Below are positions 17,132 to 25,692 of a DNA stretch of 64,000 nucleotides, in pieces; the stretch's first letter is position 1, and each line of letters opens with the position of its first letter. The notes beneath the pieces are model-generated. The model did not search any database. It had not been told where the DNA came from and saw nothing but the letters and a program-made list of their open reading frames with translations. Both the position numbers and the translations under genes were made by a program. The stretch is from Pseudosulfitobacter koreensis (GTDB lineage Bacteria; Pseudomonadota; Alphaproteobacteria; Rhodobacterales; Rhodobacteraceae), in assembly GCF_024733015.1 (NCBI RefSeq), contig NZ_JANKJG010000007.1, forward strand, positions 1 through 64,000, in the 5' to 3' direction.

Positions 17132-18044
17132 CGCCAACCACTTCCTGTGTCTGAGTTCGTCACCACCACGAAATGTTGCGATACTCGATAGCCTACCTTC
17201 GTAAATGATAGTCGCGCCACTTGACGTGACGCGACGATTCCGTATGGAGTCATACCACTATCAGCATTCGCCTTGATTTATCAAGGCATTCGTCGCTGCT
17301 GCAGCAAGATCAGCGTAGTTTATGGTCATGTCTGGTTAACCGATCATGACTGCAGATACCGCATCCTATCCCTTTAAGATGGGTTCCCTGCGCCAGAAAT
17401 CAAGCCAACTCCAGCGATCAGGCGCCGATCCAACAGTGGCTGCTAGGCCAGATCAACTGGTTCTGAAGCGCATCTACGGAGCGGTTTTGCGCGGGAGACT
17501 CTGCGCAGGTCACGTCAAAACAGGTCCTGACCCGAGGGGTTTCATCGGCCTGATCGTCGGCCACCTAGACCACCTTCACAGGCCGCGAAAACAGCCTTTG
17601 GCGAGTGTAGGTCGACTTCGTGCTGATCTTCAACCGCTCGGCCACCGCGTGCATTGGATAGCCCCGATCCTCGACACTAGCGACCGCATCGCGCTTGAAC
17701 TCGTCTGTCAACTTCGTTCCGGATATATCGTCCTCCGTGTTTCCAAAATTACCTCGCTGGGCATCTACAGATCTAGGGGCGTTTCAATCTTTGCAACAAC
17801 ACCCTGTCAAACCACACATCGAAGAAGCGGTAGGCAACGGCGGTTGCGCACTCCCGCAACCAACCCTTTCCTAAATACGATCAAGACCTTACATCCCGCA
17901 CACGCGGGGCGTCTTGCGTTCGAGCAACATACGCTCCGTAAGCCCCCGGGCAACCCCCGACGCACCTCCCAGAACGCAGGCCGATACGAACCGCCGCTCG
18001 AACCCCGCACCCTTTCTCTGCCAAAACGACCGAGGTCTCCACGG
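17132..18044. other. Gene-poor right edge of the accessory island
   Basis: About 900 bp with no complete gene. It holds the presumed promoter of the nucleotidyltransferase operon and an IS3-family orfA remnant (about 17505-17737). Open frames on the plus strand here are only antisense to the regulator further right. Base composition shifts to high GC from about 18,045, where ordinary chromosomal genes begin, so this is the likely island boundary. Confidence 0.5.
17505..17737 (-). pseudogene. IS3-family transposase OrfA remnant
   Basis: The minus strand reads ISGTKLTDEFKRDAVASVED and then RGYPMHAVAERLKISTKSTY before an in-frame stop after RPVKVV. This is the typical HTH of IS3 OrfA proteins. 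Beyond the stop the match continues weakly (VADDQADE) and then shifts frame. There is no start codon, OrfB or inverted repeat. It is a decayed relic and differs from the OrfA at 2913-3179. Confidence 0.7.
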
Positions 18045-18812
18045 CTAGACCTGAACGATCCGACAGGCCGCACGCGCGCAGGCCCGCCGCAGGTCATCGG
18101 GCAGCGTCGCTCCGGTCACGATCAGGTCATAGTCCCAGAGTGCGGCGTGTCGACAGGGCAGGTCCAGGGCGGCCTTTTGAGAATCCACCACCAGAATCGT
18201 CTGGTTGGCGCAGGCGGCGATGGCCTTGCGCGCCGACACTTCGTCGGTGTTGTAATCCATCACGTCTCCACAAGTCGACAATCCCCCACAGCTGAACACG
18301 GCGTAATCCACCCGGTACCTGGCAAAGAATTCCAGCGCTGCGACCCCGATCATGTCCAGGTCGCGCATGCGCACCGATCCCCCCGCCAGTTCGACGGTGG
18401 CTCCCACGGCCGTTTGCAAGGCGCAGACCGCGTGAATGCTGTTGGTTGCAACAAACAGATCCTCGCGCGCTGCCAGCAGACGCGCGCACTGCTCGACCGT
18501 GGTGCCGGTGCCAAGCGCCACGCGCGCGCCGTTCGGGATCAGGGCCTTGACCGCCAGCGCGATACGCTGTTTTTCTTGTCGGGCGATGCTTTCGCGGGGC
18601 AGGTAGCCGATGTTTTCATGTTGCTGGCGCAGCTGTGCCGTGCCGCTGCGTCTTTGCACCAGCCCCGCGTGGTCGAGATCGCGCAGGTCCGCCCGGATCG
18701 TCTGGACCGAAACGGCCAGACCTTCCGACAGTGCCGCTGCGGACAGCCTGCCATGTTCCGACAGAAGGGCGACGATTCGGTCGCGTCGCTCTTCCATGTC
18801 CAACCGTGCCAT
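18045..18812 (-). CDS. DeoR-family transcriptional regulator
   Basis: 255 residues. The N-terminal DeoR helix-turn-helix (RRDRIVALLSEHGRLSAAAL, then SVQTIRADLRDLDHAGLVQR) is followed by the DeoR C-terminal sensor domain (ALGTGTTVEQCARLL, FSCGGLSTCG, LVVDSQKAAL). Such regulators bind phosphorylated metabolites. The gene is divergent from the ABC-transporter operon beginning at 18,982, so it is the obvious regulator, probably a repressor, of that operon; its ligand may be a phosphorylated substrate released by the operon's hydrolases. A perfect 7-bp inverted repeat lies in the shared promoter region. This is the first high-GC gene after the island. Confidence 0.88.
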   Translation of the reverse strand: MARLDMEERRDRIVALLSEHGRLSAAALSEGLAVSVQTIRADLRDLDHAGLVQRRSGTAQLRQQHENIGYLPRESIARQEKQRIALAVKALIPNGARVALGTGTTVEQCARLLAAREDLFVATNSIHAVCALQTAVGATVELAGGSVRMRDLDMIGVAALEFFARYRVDYAVFSCGGLSTCGDVMDYNTDEVSARKAIAACANQTILVVDSQKAALDLPCRHAALWDYDLIVTGATLPDDLRRACARAACRIVQV

Positions 18813-18889
18813 GACTTTCCTTCGAAATAAAAACTGAAATATGAGGCAAGGTTAGGCCGCGCGGATAATAGGCGCAATACCCATAAAAA

Positions 18890-18918
18890 CGTAACATGAA
18901 TGACGTAAAACTGTTACG
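18890..18918. promoter_or_regulatory. Candidate DeoR-family operator (inverted repeat)
   Basis: CGTAACA (18890-18896) and TGTTACG (18912-18918) form a perfect 7-bp inverted repeat with a 15-bp spacer. It lies between the divergent DeoR gene and the ABC operon, 64 bp upstream of the binding-protein start. It would be well placed to control both promoters. Confidence 0.4.
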
Positions 18919-18981
18919 ATTTGCCGAAATAAGGGCCCTGCGAATTGCTTTCGAACGAAAGTCACATCTCAGGAGAGTCCG

Positions 18982-19950
18982 ATGAAGACCTTTCTCACCA
19001 CCAGCGTTCTTGCCCTTGTTGCAGGCACGGCCATGGCCGACAAGATCACGCTTTACACCTCGCAGCCCAATGCCGACGCGCAGCAGACCGTGGATGCGTT
19101 CATCGCCGCCAATCCGGGCACCGAAGTCGATTGGGTCCGCGACGGGACCACGCAGCTGATGGCGCGTCTGCGCGCCGAGATCGAAGCCGGCAACCCGCAG
19201 CCCGACGTTCTGCTGATCGCGGACACGGTCACGCTTGAAGGCATGGCGCAAGAGGGTCTGCTGACCGCGTACCAGTCGCCCGAAGCGGCCGATTACGATG
19301 CCGCGCTCTACTCCGCCGACGGCTTCTATCACTCGACCAAACTGATCACGACCGGCATCGTCTACAACACCGGCGTCGAGACCGCACCGACCTCCTGGAC
19401 CGACCTTGCCGATCCCGCCATCAAGGGCCAGATCGTTATGCCTTCGCCGCTCTATTCCGGTGCAGCGCTGATTCATCTCGCCACCCTCACGGGCGACGAC
19501 AGCCTCGGCTGGGACTATTACGAAGCGCTGGCCGAAAACGACGTCCGCGCCCAGGGTGGCAACGGCGGCACCTTCAAGGCGGTCGCCTCGGGCGAAAAAC
19601 CCTATGGCATGGTCGTCGACTTCCTTGCCATCCGCAACAAGGCGGACGGCTCCCCGATCGAGTTCGTCTTCCCCGAAGAGGGCGTGTCCTATGTGACCGA
19701 GCCTGTTGCGATCATGTCGTCGGCCAAGAATGTCGAGGGCGCGCAGAGCTTTGTCGATTTCCTGCTGAGCCTAGAGGGTCAGGAACTGGTGCTGGACATG
19801 GGCTATATCCCCGCCCGTGACGGCATGGGCGTGCCCGAGGGGTTCCCGGCGCGTGAAGACATCAAGCTGATGGACTTCAACCCGGCGGTCGCCCTGGAAG
19901 AGGCCGAGGCCAACAAGGCCAAGTTCGCTGACCTCTTCGGCGCCGAGTAA
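18982..19950 (+). CDS. ABC transporter substrate-binding protein (iron/organophosphate type)
   Basis: 322 residues with a Sec signal peptide (cleavage near TAMA-DKITLY), preceded by AGGAG. The fold is the family 1/6 periplasmic binding protein seen in Fe3+ (FbpA/AfuA) and 2-aminoethylphosphonate or phosphoglycerate importers: ITLYTSQPNADAQQTVDAF at the N-terminus and TGIVYNTGVETAPTSWTDLA in the middle. The two-tyrosine iron site of FbpA is not evident. The hydrolases encoded downstream favour an organophosphate substrate. First gene of the operon; the stop overlaps the permease start by 1 nt (TAATG). Confidence 0.85.
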   Translation: MKTFLTTSVLALVAGTAMADKITLYTSQPNADAQQTVDAFIAANPGTEVDWVRDGTTQLMARLRAEIEAGNPQPDVLLIADTVTLEGMAQEGLLTAYQSPEAADYDAALYSADGFYHSTKLITTGIVYNTGVETAPTSWTDLADPAIKGQIVMPSPLYSGAALIHLATLTGDDSLGWDYYEALAENDVRAQGGNGGTFKAVASGEKPYGMVVDFLAIRNKADGSPIEFVFPEEGVSYVTEPVAIMSSAKNVEGAQSFVDFLLSLEGQELVLDMGYIPARDGMGVPEGFPAREDIKLMDFNPAVALEEAEANKAKFADLFGAE

Positions 19951-21653
19951 TGGCAAATGCCATGCAAAAAGGGGGCAGCCGGTCTGAGGGTCGGCTGCTC
20001 TCCGCCATCCTGATCGTTGCGATCTGTCTGACGCTGGCCCCCGTGCTGCGGCTGTTTGTCGAGGGGATCACGCATCAGGGCAGCCCCAGCCTGTCACTTG
20101 CGGCTGATGTTCTGGCGCAGCCCTCCACGTTAAGCGCGCTTAGGCATTCGCTGGTGACGGCAGGTTTCGGCACCCTTCTGTCGGTGCTGATCGGCTCGGC
20201 CTTTGCCTTTCTGGTGGCGCTGACCGACCTGCGCGCCAAGGCGGCGCTGGTCTTTTGCCTGATGATCCCGATGATGATCCCGCCGCAGATCACCGCTCTT
20301 TCGTGGACGCAAATCATGGGCCCGTCCTCGGTGCTGCTCAAGACCATCGGCCTTGCGCCGCCGCTTGGCGCGCCGCAGCCGCTCTATTCCGCCGAAGGCA
20401 TCATCCTGCTTTTGGGCATCCAGCATATGTCGATCATCTTTCTGACGCTGCGCGCAGGGCTGCGCGCGATCCCGCAAGAGGTGGTCGAGGCCGCCCGCAT
20501 CAGCGGCGCGCGCGGGCTGCGCACCTGGTGGCAGGTGGTGATGCCGTTGACACTGCCCAGCCTTGCCGCAGGCACCGCGATCACCTTCGTCACCGCTCTG
20601 GGCAATTTCGGCATCCCCGCGATGCTGGGCATTCCGGCAGGCTATGCAACGCTGCCGACGCTTGTGTATCAAAAGCTTGCGGGCATGGGCACCAGCGTTC
20701 TGGCCGAGGTTTCGGTCCTGGCGATGCTGATCGGTGCCGTGGCCGTGGTCGGCATCCTGACGCAGCGCTATTTCCAGAAACGCCAGAGGGTCTATCTGGT
20801 CGGCTCCACCTCGCGTCCGCTTGCGATCCCGCTGGGCCGTGCGCGCCTGCCGGTCGAGATATTGCTCTGGGCCGTGGTCTTCGTGATCCTGGTTCTGCCG
20901 GTTCTGGGGCTGCTTGCCACTTCGCTGGTGCCTGCCTACGGCGTGCCCCTGCGGCTTGATACCATCACGCTGGCCTCGTGGACCGAGGTGCTCTTTCGCC
21001 AGCCCGTGACGATGCGCGCCTTTGTAAATTCCTTCGGCCTCGCCCTGGGGGCCGCGGCCGTTCTGATGACGATCTGCCTGCCGCTTGCCTGGCTGATGGC
21101 GCGCAATCCGACCCGGCTGGCAAGTCTGTTCGATACGCTGCTGGATCTGCCCTATGCGCTGCCGGGGGTGGTGCTGTCGATCGCGATGATCCTGCTGCTG
21201 ATCAATCTGCCGTTCACCGAAGCCACGCTCTACGGCACGATCTGGATCATCTTCTTCGCCTATCTCGCCCGTTTTTTCGCGGTGATGTTCCGCCCTGTGC
21301 AAGCCAGCCTGCAACAGCTTGACCCGGCGATGGGCGAGGCGGCGCAATCGGTCGGGGCATCGCTTTTCCAGCGCCTGCGCGACGTGATCCTTCCGCTGTC
21401 GGCACCCGCGGCGGCCGCGGGCGCGATCCTGGTCTTCCTGACCGCCTTCAACGAGCTGACGGTCTCCGCGCTCTTGTGGTCCTCCGGCACCGAGACGCTG
21501 GGCGTGGTAATCTTCAACCTCGACGACAGCGGCGAAACCGCGATGGCCAGTGCGCTCGCCATGACCATCGTCGCCGTGGTCATGGGGCTGATGATCGCGA
21601 TCCAGCTGCTGTCGCACCGCTTCCCGAAAGGAGTCGTCCCATGGCAGACATAA
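19950..21653 (+). CDS. ABC transporter permease, two fused membrane domains
   Basis: 567 residues, about 12 TM segments, with two binding-protein-dependent permease modules in one chain as in AfuB/FbpB-type importers. EAA-loop-like motifs occur in each half (VEAARISGARGLRTWWQVVM and GEAAQSVGASLFQRLRDVIL). The start overlaps the binding-protein stop and the stop overlaps the ATPase start by 13 nt. It forms the inner-membrane channel for the substrate delivered by the upstream protein. Confidence 0.9.
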   Translation: MANAMQKGGSRSEGRLLSAILIVAICLTLAPVLRLFVEGITHQGSPSLSLAADVLAQPSTLSALRHSLVTAGFGTLLSVLIGSAFAFLVALTDLRAKAALVFCLMIPMMIPPQITALSWTQIMGPSSVLLKTIGLAPPLGAPQPLYSAEGIILLLGIQHMSIIFLTLRAGLRAIPQEVVEAARISGARGLRTWWQVVMPLTLPSLAAGTAITFVTALGNFGIPAMLGIPAGYATLPTLVYQKLAGMGTSVLAEVSVLAMLIGAVAVVGILTQRYFQKRQRVYLVGSTSRPLAIPLGRARLPVEILLWAVVFVILVLPVLGLLATSLVPAYGVPLRLDTITLASWTEVLFRQPVTMRAFVNSFGLALGAAAVLMTICLPLAWLMARNPTRLASLFDTLLDLPYALPGVVLSIAMILLLINLPFTEATLYGTIWIIFFAYLARFFAVMFRPVQASLQQLDPAMGEAAQSVGASLFQRLRDVILPLSAPAAAAGAILVFLTAFNELTVSALLWSSGTETLGVVIFNLDDSGETAMASALAMTIVAVVMGLMIAIQLLSHRFPKGVVPWQT

Positions 21654-22690
21654 GCCTGTCTTCCGTCGGCAAGTCATTCGCAGGCGCCCCCGCCCTGCAC
21701 GACATCACCACCCACTTCCGCGATGGCGAATTCGTCGCCCTGCTGGGGCCCTCGGGCTGCGGCAAGACCACGCTGCTGCGCCTGCTTGCGGGCTTCGAGA
21801 TGCCCAGCACCGGAACCATCCGCATCGGGGATTCTGACATGGCCGATGCCGCCGCAGGCCGAATGGTCCCGCCCGAGAACCGCAACATCGGCTTCGTGTT
21901 CCAATCCTACGCGCTCTGGCCGCACATGAACGTACGCCGCAACGTGTCCTATCCGCTGGAAATCCGCAGGCTGCCCAAGGCGGATATCGCGGCCCGTACC
22001 CTTGCCGCCCTCGAGGCCACGGGGCTGGAGCCTTATGCCGACCGGATGCCGTCTGACCTGTCAGGCGGGCAACGTCAGCGCGTGGCGCTGGCGCGGTGCC
22101 TGGTGTCGGACCCGGACGCGGTGCTGCTGGACGAGCCGCTGGCGAACCTCGACGTGGCGCTGCGTGCGTCCATGCAGGGCGTGTTCACGGATTTTCACAA
22201 ACGCACCGGGGCCACGATGGTCTACGTCACCCACGATCAGGCCGAAGCAATGGCGATGGCCGACCGGATCGCGGTGATGGATCACGGCCAGATCCGCCAG
22301 TTCGACACGCCCCGGACCCTCTACGAGCGCCCCCGCAGCAAGTTCGTGGCAGAATTCGTCGGGCGCGGCACCGTCGTGCCGCTGCGCGACGTGCAAATGT
22401 CCGGCGCGGGGCTGCAAGCCCGCGCGCTGGGTGCACGGATCGCGGTGCAAAGCAGCCCCGATACCGCCACCGTCAGCCACGTCTGCCTGCGTCCCGAGAA
22501 CCTGACCATCTCCGAGGTCGGCGACCTGCGCGCCAAGGTCGCGCGCGTCACCTATCTGGGCGGGCGCTACCTGCTGGAAACCGTGGCTGCCTGCGGCACC
22601 TGCCTGCTGGCCGAAACCCGCGCGAAATTCGAGGTCGGCAGCCAGCTGGGCCTGACCATCGACACCCCTTGGGCATTTGCAGAGGACTGA
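21641..22690 (+). CDS. ABC transporter ATP-binding protein
   Basis: 349 residues. The start is the ATG at 21641 because AAAGGAG lies 8 bp upstream, inside the permease 3' end. Walker A GPSGCGKTTLLRLLAG, Q-loop FVFQSYALWPHMNV, signature LSGGQRQRVALARCL, Walker B VLLDEPLANLD and switch VTHDQAEA are all present. A C-terminal TOBE-like domain (about 270-349) places it in the MalK/PotA/FbpC group. The stop abuts the next start (TGAATG). Confidence 0.92.
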   Translation: MADISLSSVGKSFAGAPALHDITTHFRDGEFVALLGPSGCGKTTLLRLLAGFEMPSTGTIRIGDSDMADAAAGRMVPPENRNIGFVFQSYALWPHMNVRRNVSYPLEIRRLPKADIAARTLAALEATGLEPYADRMPSDLSGGQRQRVALARCLVSDPDAVLLDEPLANLDVALRASMQGVFTDFHKRTGATMVYVTHDQAEAMAMADRIAVMDHGQIRQFDTPRTLYERPRSKFVAEFVGRGTVVPLRDVQMSGAGLQARALGARIAVQSSPDTATVSHVCLRPENLTISEVGDLRAKVARVTYLGGRYLLETVAACGTCLLAETRAKFEVGSQLGLTIDTPWAFAED

Positions 22691-23758
22691 ATGGACACCG
22701 TAAGACTACTCTCGGGCATCGGGGACAAGGGCCCCGCTTGCGTGCAACTCAACCACGGCGGCCGTCGCTGGCTGCTCGATTGCGGCTTTGGCCCAGAAGC
22801 GCACGCGCAGTTCGATCCCCGCTGGCTTGAGGGTGCCGAGGCCGTGTTCATCACTCATGACCACATCGACCATATCGGCGGTGCGTCCCACGCGGTCGAG
22901 GCGGGCTTGCCGATCTATGCCACCGCGCAGACCGCCAAGGCACTGCCACCTGCGGCGCGTGTCCATCTGTTGCCCGAACAGGGCGAGACGATGATCCACG
23001 GCGTGCGTCTGACCACCGGGCGCAACGGCCATGCGATGGGCGGCGTCTGGATGCACTTCGCCTTGGGTGACGGGCTGTTCTATTCGGGCGACTGGTCCGA
23101 GGAGTCAAACTGGTTTCCCTTCGACGTGCCGCCGCCCGCCGCCACCGCCATTCTCGATTGTTCCTATCACCTCGACGATGTGCCGCAGTCCGACAGGCTG
23201 GCCGCGCTGGACGATCTGCTCGACGGGCTCGAGGGGCAGGTGCTGTTGCCGGTGCCCCCGTCGGGACGCGCGGGCGAACTGGCGCTGCATCTGATCCGCC
23301 GCTACGGCGCGCAAAGCGTGATGCTCGACCCGGAATGCCAAGCCACGCTGCGCGCCGCCCTGGCCAGCACGATGCTGTCGCCCCAGGTGCAGGAGATCGC
23401 GCCGCTGCTGAACCGTGGCCCGATGGACCGCGCGCGGTTCCTGATCTGCGATACGCCCAATGCCGACGGCGGTGCCGCCTGGGGCTATGTGCGCGCCTGG
23501 ATCGAAAGCGAGCGGCTGGGGCGCGACGCAAGTGTCGTGTTCACCGGGCATATGACCGCGCATGCCCGTGGCATCTGCACCGTGCCGGGCGGCCATTTCC
23601 GGCGCTGGAACGTGCATCCGCCGCTGCGCGATCAGGTCGCGATGCTCGACCGCCTCGGGGCCAGGCGGGTGGCGCCGGCCTTCTGCACCCGGCCCGAGGA
23701 CTATCTGGTCGAGGACATCGGCGCCGAGATATTCCTGCACGATCCGGTGCGCCTGTGA
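22691..23758 (+). CDS. Metallo-beta-lactamase-fold hydrolase
   Basis: 355 residues. The metal site ITHDHIDHIGG (HxHxDH) lies near residue 56, and later ligands are in GRNGHAMG, FYSGDWSEES and VFTGHMTAHARG. The fold and length are close to RNase J/CPSF-type or phosphodiesterase-type MBL enzymes. No signal peptide, so cytoplasmic. It is encoded directly after the ABC importer and overlaps the phosphatase gene by 4 nt, so a phosphodiesterase acting on the imported compound is a reasonable inference. The substrate is unknown. Confidence 0.82.
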   Translation: MDTVRLLSGIGDKGPACVQLNHGGRRWLLDCGFGPEAHAQFDPRWLEGAEAVFITHDHIDHIGGASHAVEAGLPIYATAQTAKALPPAARVHLLPEQGETMIHGVRLTTGRNGHAMGGVWMHFALGDGLFYSGDWSEESNWFPFDVPPPAATAILDCSYHLDDVPQSDRLAALDDLLDGLEGQVLLPVPPSGRAGELALHLIRRYGAQSVMLDPECQATLRAALASTMLSPQVQEIAPLLNRGPMDRARFLICDTPNADGGAAWGYVRAWIESERLGRDASVVFTGHMTAHARGICTVPGGHFRRWNVHPPLRDQVAMLDRLGARRVAPAFCTRPEDYLVEDIGAEIFLHDPVRL

Positions 23759-24300
23759 CCTTGCAGGACCTGCCTGCCCGCAGCTTCTGCCTGATCCGCC
23801 ACGGCGAAACCACCGCCAACGCGGACCATATCATCGCCGGACGGACCGACGTGGCACTGACCGCGCAGGGCAGGGCGCAGGCCGCAGCACTGGCGCACCG
23901 CATCTGGCCCGATCCGATTGCGCTGTTTTCCAGCCCCATGTCACGCGCGCGCGACACCTGCGCGCTGGCCTTTCCGGGGCGCGACGTGACCCTGCACGAA
24001 GGTTTGCGCGAACGCGACTGGGGCATATTCGAGGGCCGCAGCCTGGACGCACCGCCCGCGCGCGACGCCACCCCCGAGGGCGGCGAGGGCTGGGCGGAAA
24101 TGCTGGCACGGGTGAGCCTAACCATCACCCGGATCTGCGCGGGCAGCGGCGCGGCCCTGCCGGTGCTTGTCTGCCATTCCGGAATCATCCGCGCCGCCCG
24201 CGTGCTCTGGACGTCCGGCACCGTCGGGGCGCGCCCCGCCAATGCCGTGCCGATCCTCTTCGAGCGCATCGGCGCAACCTTCAAGGAAAGCACGCTATGA
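23755..24300 (+). CDS. Histidine phosphatase-family protein
   Basis: 181 residues starting at a GTG that overlaps the MBL stop by 4 nt (GTGA). FCLIRHGETTAN carries the RHG catalytic histidine, and the C-terminal VLVCHSGIIRAA carries the second histidine. Family members remove phosphate from small molecules such as phosphoglycerate, alpha-ribazole phosphate or nucleotides. Coupled on both sides (MBL upstream, HAD phosphatase downstream with ATGA), so it should be a step in the same pathway. Confidence 0.88.
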   Translation: MTLQDLPARSFCLIRHGETTANADHIIAGRTDVALTAQGRAQAAALAHRIWPDPIALFSSPMSRARDTCALAFPGRDVTLHEGLRERDWGIFEGRSLDAPPARDATPEGGEGWAEMLARVSLTITRICAGSGAALPVLVCHSGIIRAARVLWTSGTVGARPANAVPILFERIGATFKESTL

Positions 24301-24761
24301 CAAACCGCGAATTCACCCCCTGCGTGGTGTTCGACATCGACGGCACTCTGGCCGAATTCGATGCGGCCCGGTTGGGCCATCTGGTCCACGGCGTCGAAAA
24401 GCGGTGGGAGGAGTTTCACCTCGCGATGGCCGACGCCCCGCTGATCGTGCCCGTCGCCAGACTGATGCAGCGGCTGAAGCAAAGCGGCGAGACGGTCGTG
24501 ATCTGCTCGGGCAGGCCCAAGGGCTGGGCCGAACACACGATTGCATGGCTGCGCAAACACGATCTTGCCTTCGACGGCGTCTATCTGCGCAGCGAGGATC
24601 AGGACGAGGCCAGTGACCCGGACGTCAAACGCCGCGCCTTGGCGGAAATGAAGGCGGATGGCCTCGCGCCATGGCTGGTCATCGACGATCGCAGTTCGGT
24701 CGTGGAGGCCTGGCGCGCCGAAGGGCTTGTCTGCCTGCAATGCGCGCCGGGGGATTTCTGA
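24297..24761 (+). CDS. HAD-family phosphatase of the polynucleotide kinase 3'-phosphatase type
   Basis: 154 residues; the start is an ATGA overlap with the histidine phosphatase. CVVFDIDGTLAEF is the HAD motif I (DxDGT). VVICSGRPKGWAEHTIAWLR and LRSEDQDEASDPDVKRRAL resemble the phosphatase domain of T4 polynucleotide kinase, and APWLVIDDRSSVVEAW is motif IV. No kinase domain is attached. Last gene of the operon. A 3'-phosphate or 2',3'-cyclic-phosphate hydrolase next to an MBL-fold enzyme hints at nucleotide-derived substrates; this is inference. Confidence 0.8.
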   Translation: MTNREFTPCVVFDIDGTLAEFDAARLGHLVHGVEKRWEEFHLAMADAPLIVPVARLMQRLKQSGETVVICSGRPKGWAEHTIAWLRKHDLAFDGVYLRSEDQDEASDPDVKRRALAEMKADGLAPWLVIDDRSSVVEAWRAEGLVCLQCAPGDF

Positions 24762-25077
24762 GGGGGCCGACGATTTTTTTCTCAAGGTACAAACCCCGAT
24801 TTTCCACGCAGTATTTGCCACCGATCAGGGCCGCCTGAACGCAGCCCCCCAACGCGGTATTGCGCCCCGGGATCAAGGTTCTGAACGACACTTTGAACGT
24901 GGCCTGCCTGAGCTGTGACCGCGGCCCTGCTTCTTGCGTCACAGGTCTGACACCGGACCTGTCACCGCCCGCCCGGCCATAAAACGTGGAACCCTGACCG
25001 CCTGGCGCTGGTTTCCCTTCCGGGGACGGTTGCGTGCCCAGATATTTTCAGGCGCTGAAGTTGCAGGGGGAAGCTAA
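24762..25077. other. Intergenic region with an inverted repeat upstream of the pao-like operon
   Basis: 316 bp without a gene. ACAGGTC (24941-24947) and GACCTGT (24956-24962) form a 7-bp inverted repeat with an 8-bp loop, about 115 bp upstream of the next start; it could be an operator or an RNA hairpin. A run of seven T at 24775-24781 after a GC-rich stretch might end the upstream operon, but no clean hairpin precedes it. Confidence 0.35.
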
Positions 25078-25689
25078 ATGACAAAATCGTCCAAGCCACC
25101 AAAACCGGGCCTTTCGCGCCGCAGTTTTCTGGGATCGTCCGGTGCGGTCGGGGCCGCCATGGGCCTCGCCGGCTCGAAGGCTCAGGCGCAGGATGCGCCC
25201 GAACTGGCCGCCCAGGAGCAGCGCCACATCAGCCTGACCGTCAACGGCCAGCGGCGCACCTTGGGGGTCGAGCCGCGCACGACGCTGGTCGAGGCCCTGC
25301 GCGATGTGCTCGGCCTGACCGGCACGAAAATCGGCTGCAACCAAGGCCAATGCGGCGCCTGTACCGTGCTGCTGGATGGCCGCCGTATCAACTCGTGTCT
25401 CACGCTTGCCGTGACGGCGGACGGCGCCGATGTGGTCACCGTCGAGGGGCTGGCCGATCCGACGGGCAATCTGCACCCGATGCAACAGGCCTTTGCCGAA
25501 AACGACGCGTTCCAATGCGGCTACTGCACCCCCGGCCAGATCCTGTCGGCCATTGCCTGTATCGACGAGGGCCACGCCGGTGACGCCGCCGAAATCCGCG
25601 AATACATGAGCGGCAATCTTTGCCGCTGCGGTGCCTATCCCAACATTGTCGCCGCGGTCGAAGCCGTCCGCGACGGGCAGGAGGGTTGA
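25078..25689 (+). CDS. paoA: PaoA-like aldehyde oxidoreductase 2Fe-2S subunit with Tat signal
   Basis: 203 residues. The N-terminus SRRSFLGSSG is a twin-arginine signal, so the assembled complex should be exported folded to the periplasm. Two [2Fe-2S] sites are complete: the ferredoxin-like GCNQGQCGACTVLLDG with its fourth Cys at INSC, and the alpha-helical CGYCTPGQI ... NLCRCGAYP. Length and layout match the small subunit of E. coli PaoABC (YagTSR), which oxidises aromatic aldehydes. First of three adjacent genes (paoA, paoB, paoC). Confidence 0.88.
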   Translation: MTKSSKPPKPGLSRRSFLGSSGAVGAAMGLAGSKAQAQDAPELAAQEQRHISLTVNGQRRTLGVEPRTTLVEALRDVLGLTGTKIGCNQGQCGACTVLLDGRRINSCLTLAVTADGADVVTVEGLADPTGNLHPMQQAFAENDAFQCGYCTPGQILSAIACIDEGHAGDAAEIREYMSGNLCRCGAYPNIVAAVEAVRDGQEG

Positions 25690-25692
25690 GCG

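Noticed and set aside
17760-18044. tRNA or attachment site at the island edge
   Set aside because: No cloverleaf or T-loop consensus could be built, and no direct repeat matching the left side is visible because the left boundary is outside the window.
17346-18830. 494-codon open frame on the plus strand
   Set aside because: It is the antisense of the DeoR regulator plus the gene-poor island edge; its composition is Arg/Pro/Gln-rich and it has no ribosome site.
20130-21677. 515-codon open frame on the minus strand
   Set aside because: Antisense shadow of the ABC permease, with His/Gln/Arg-rich low-complexity sequence.
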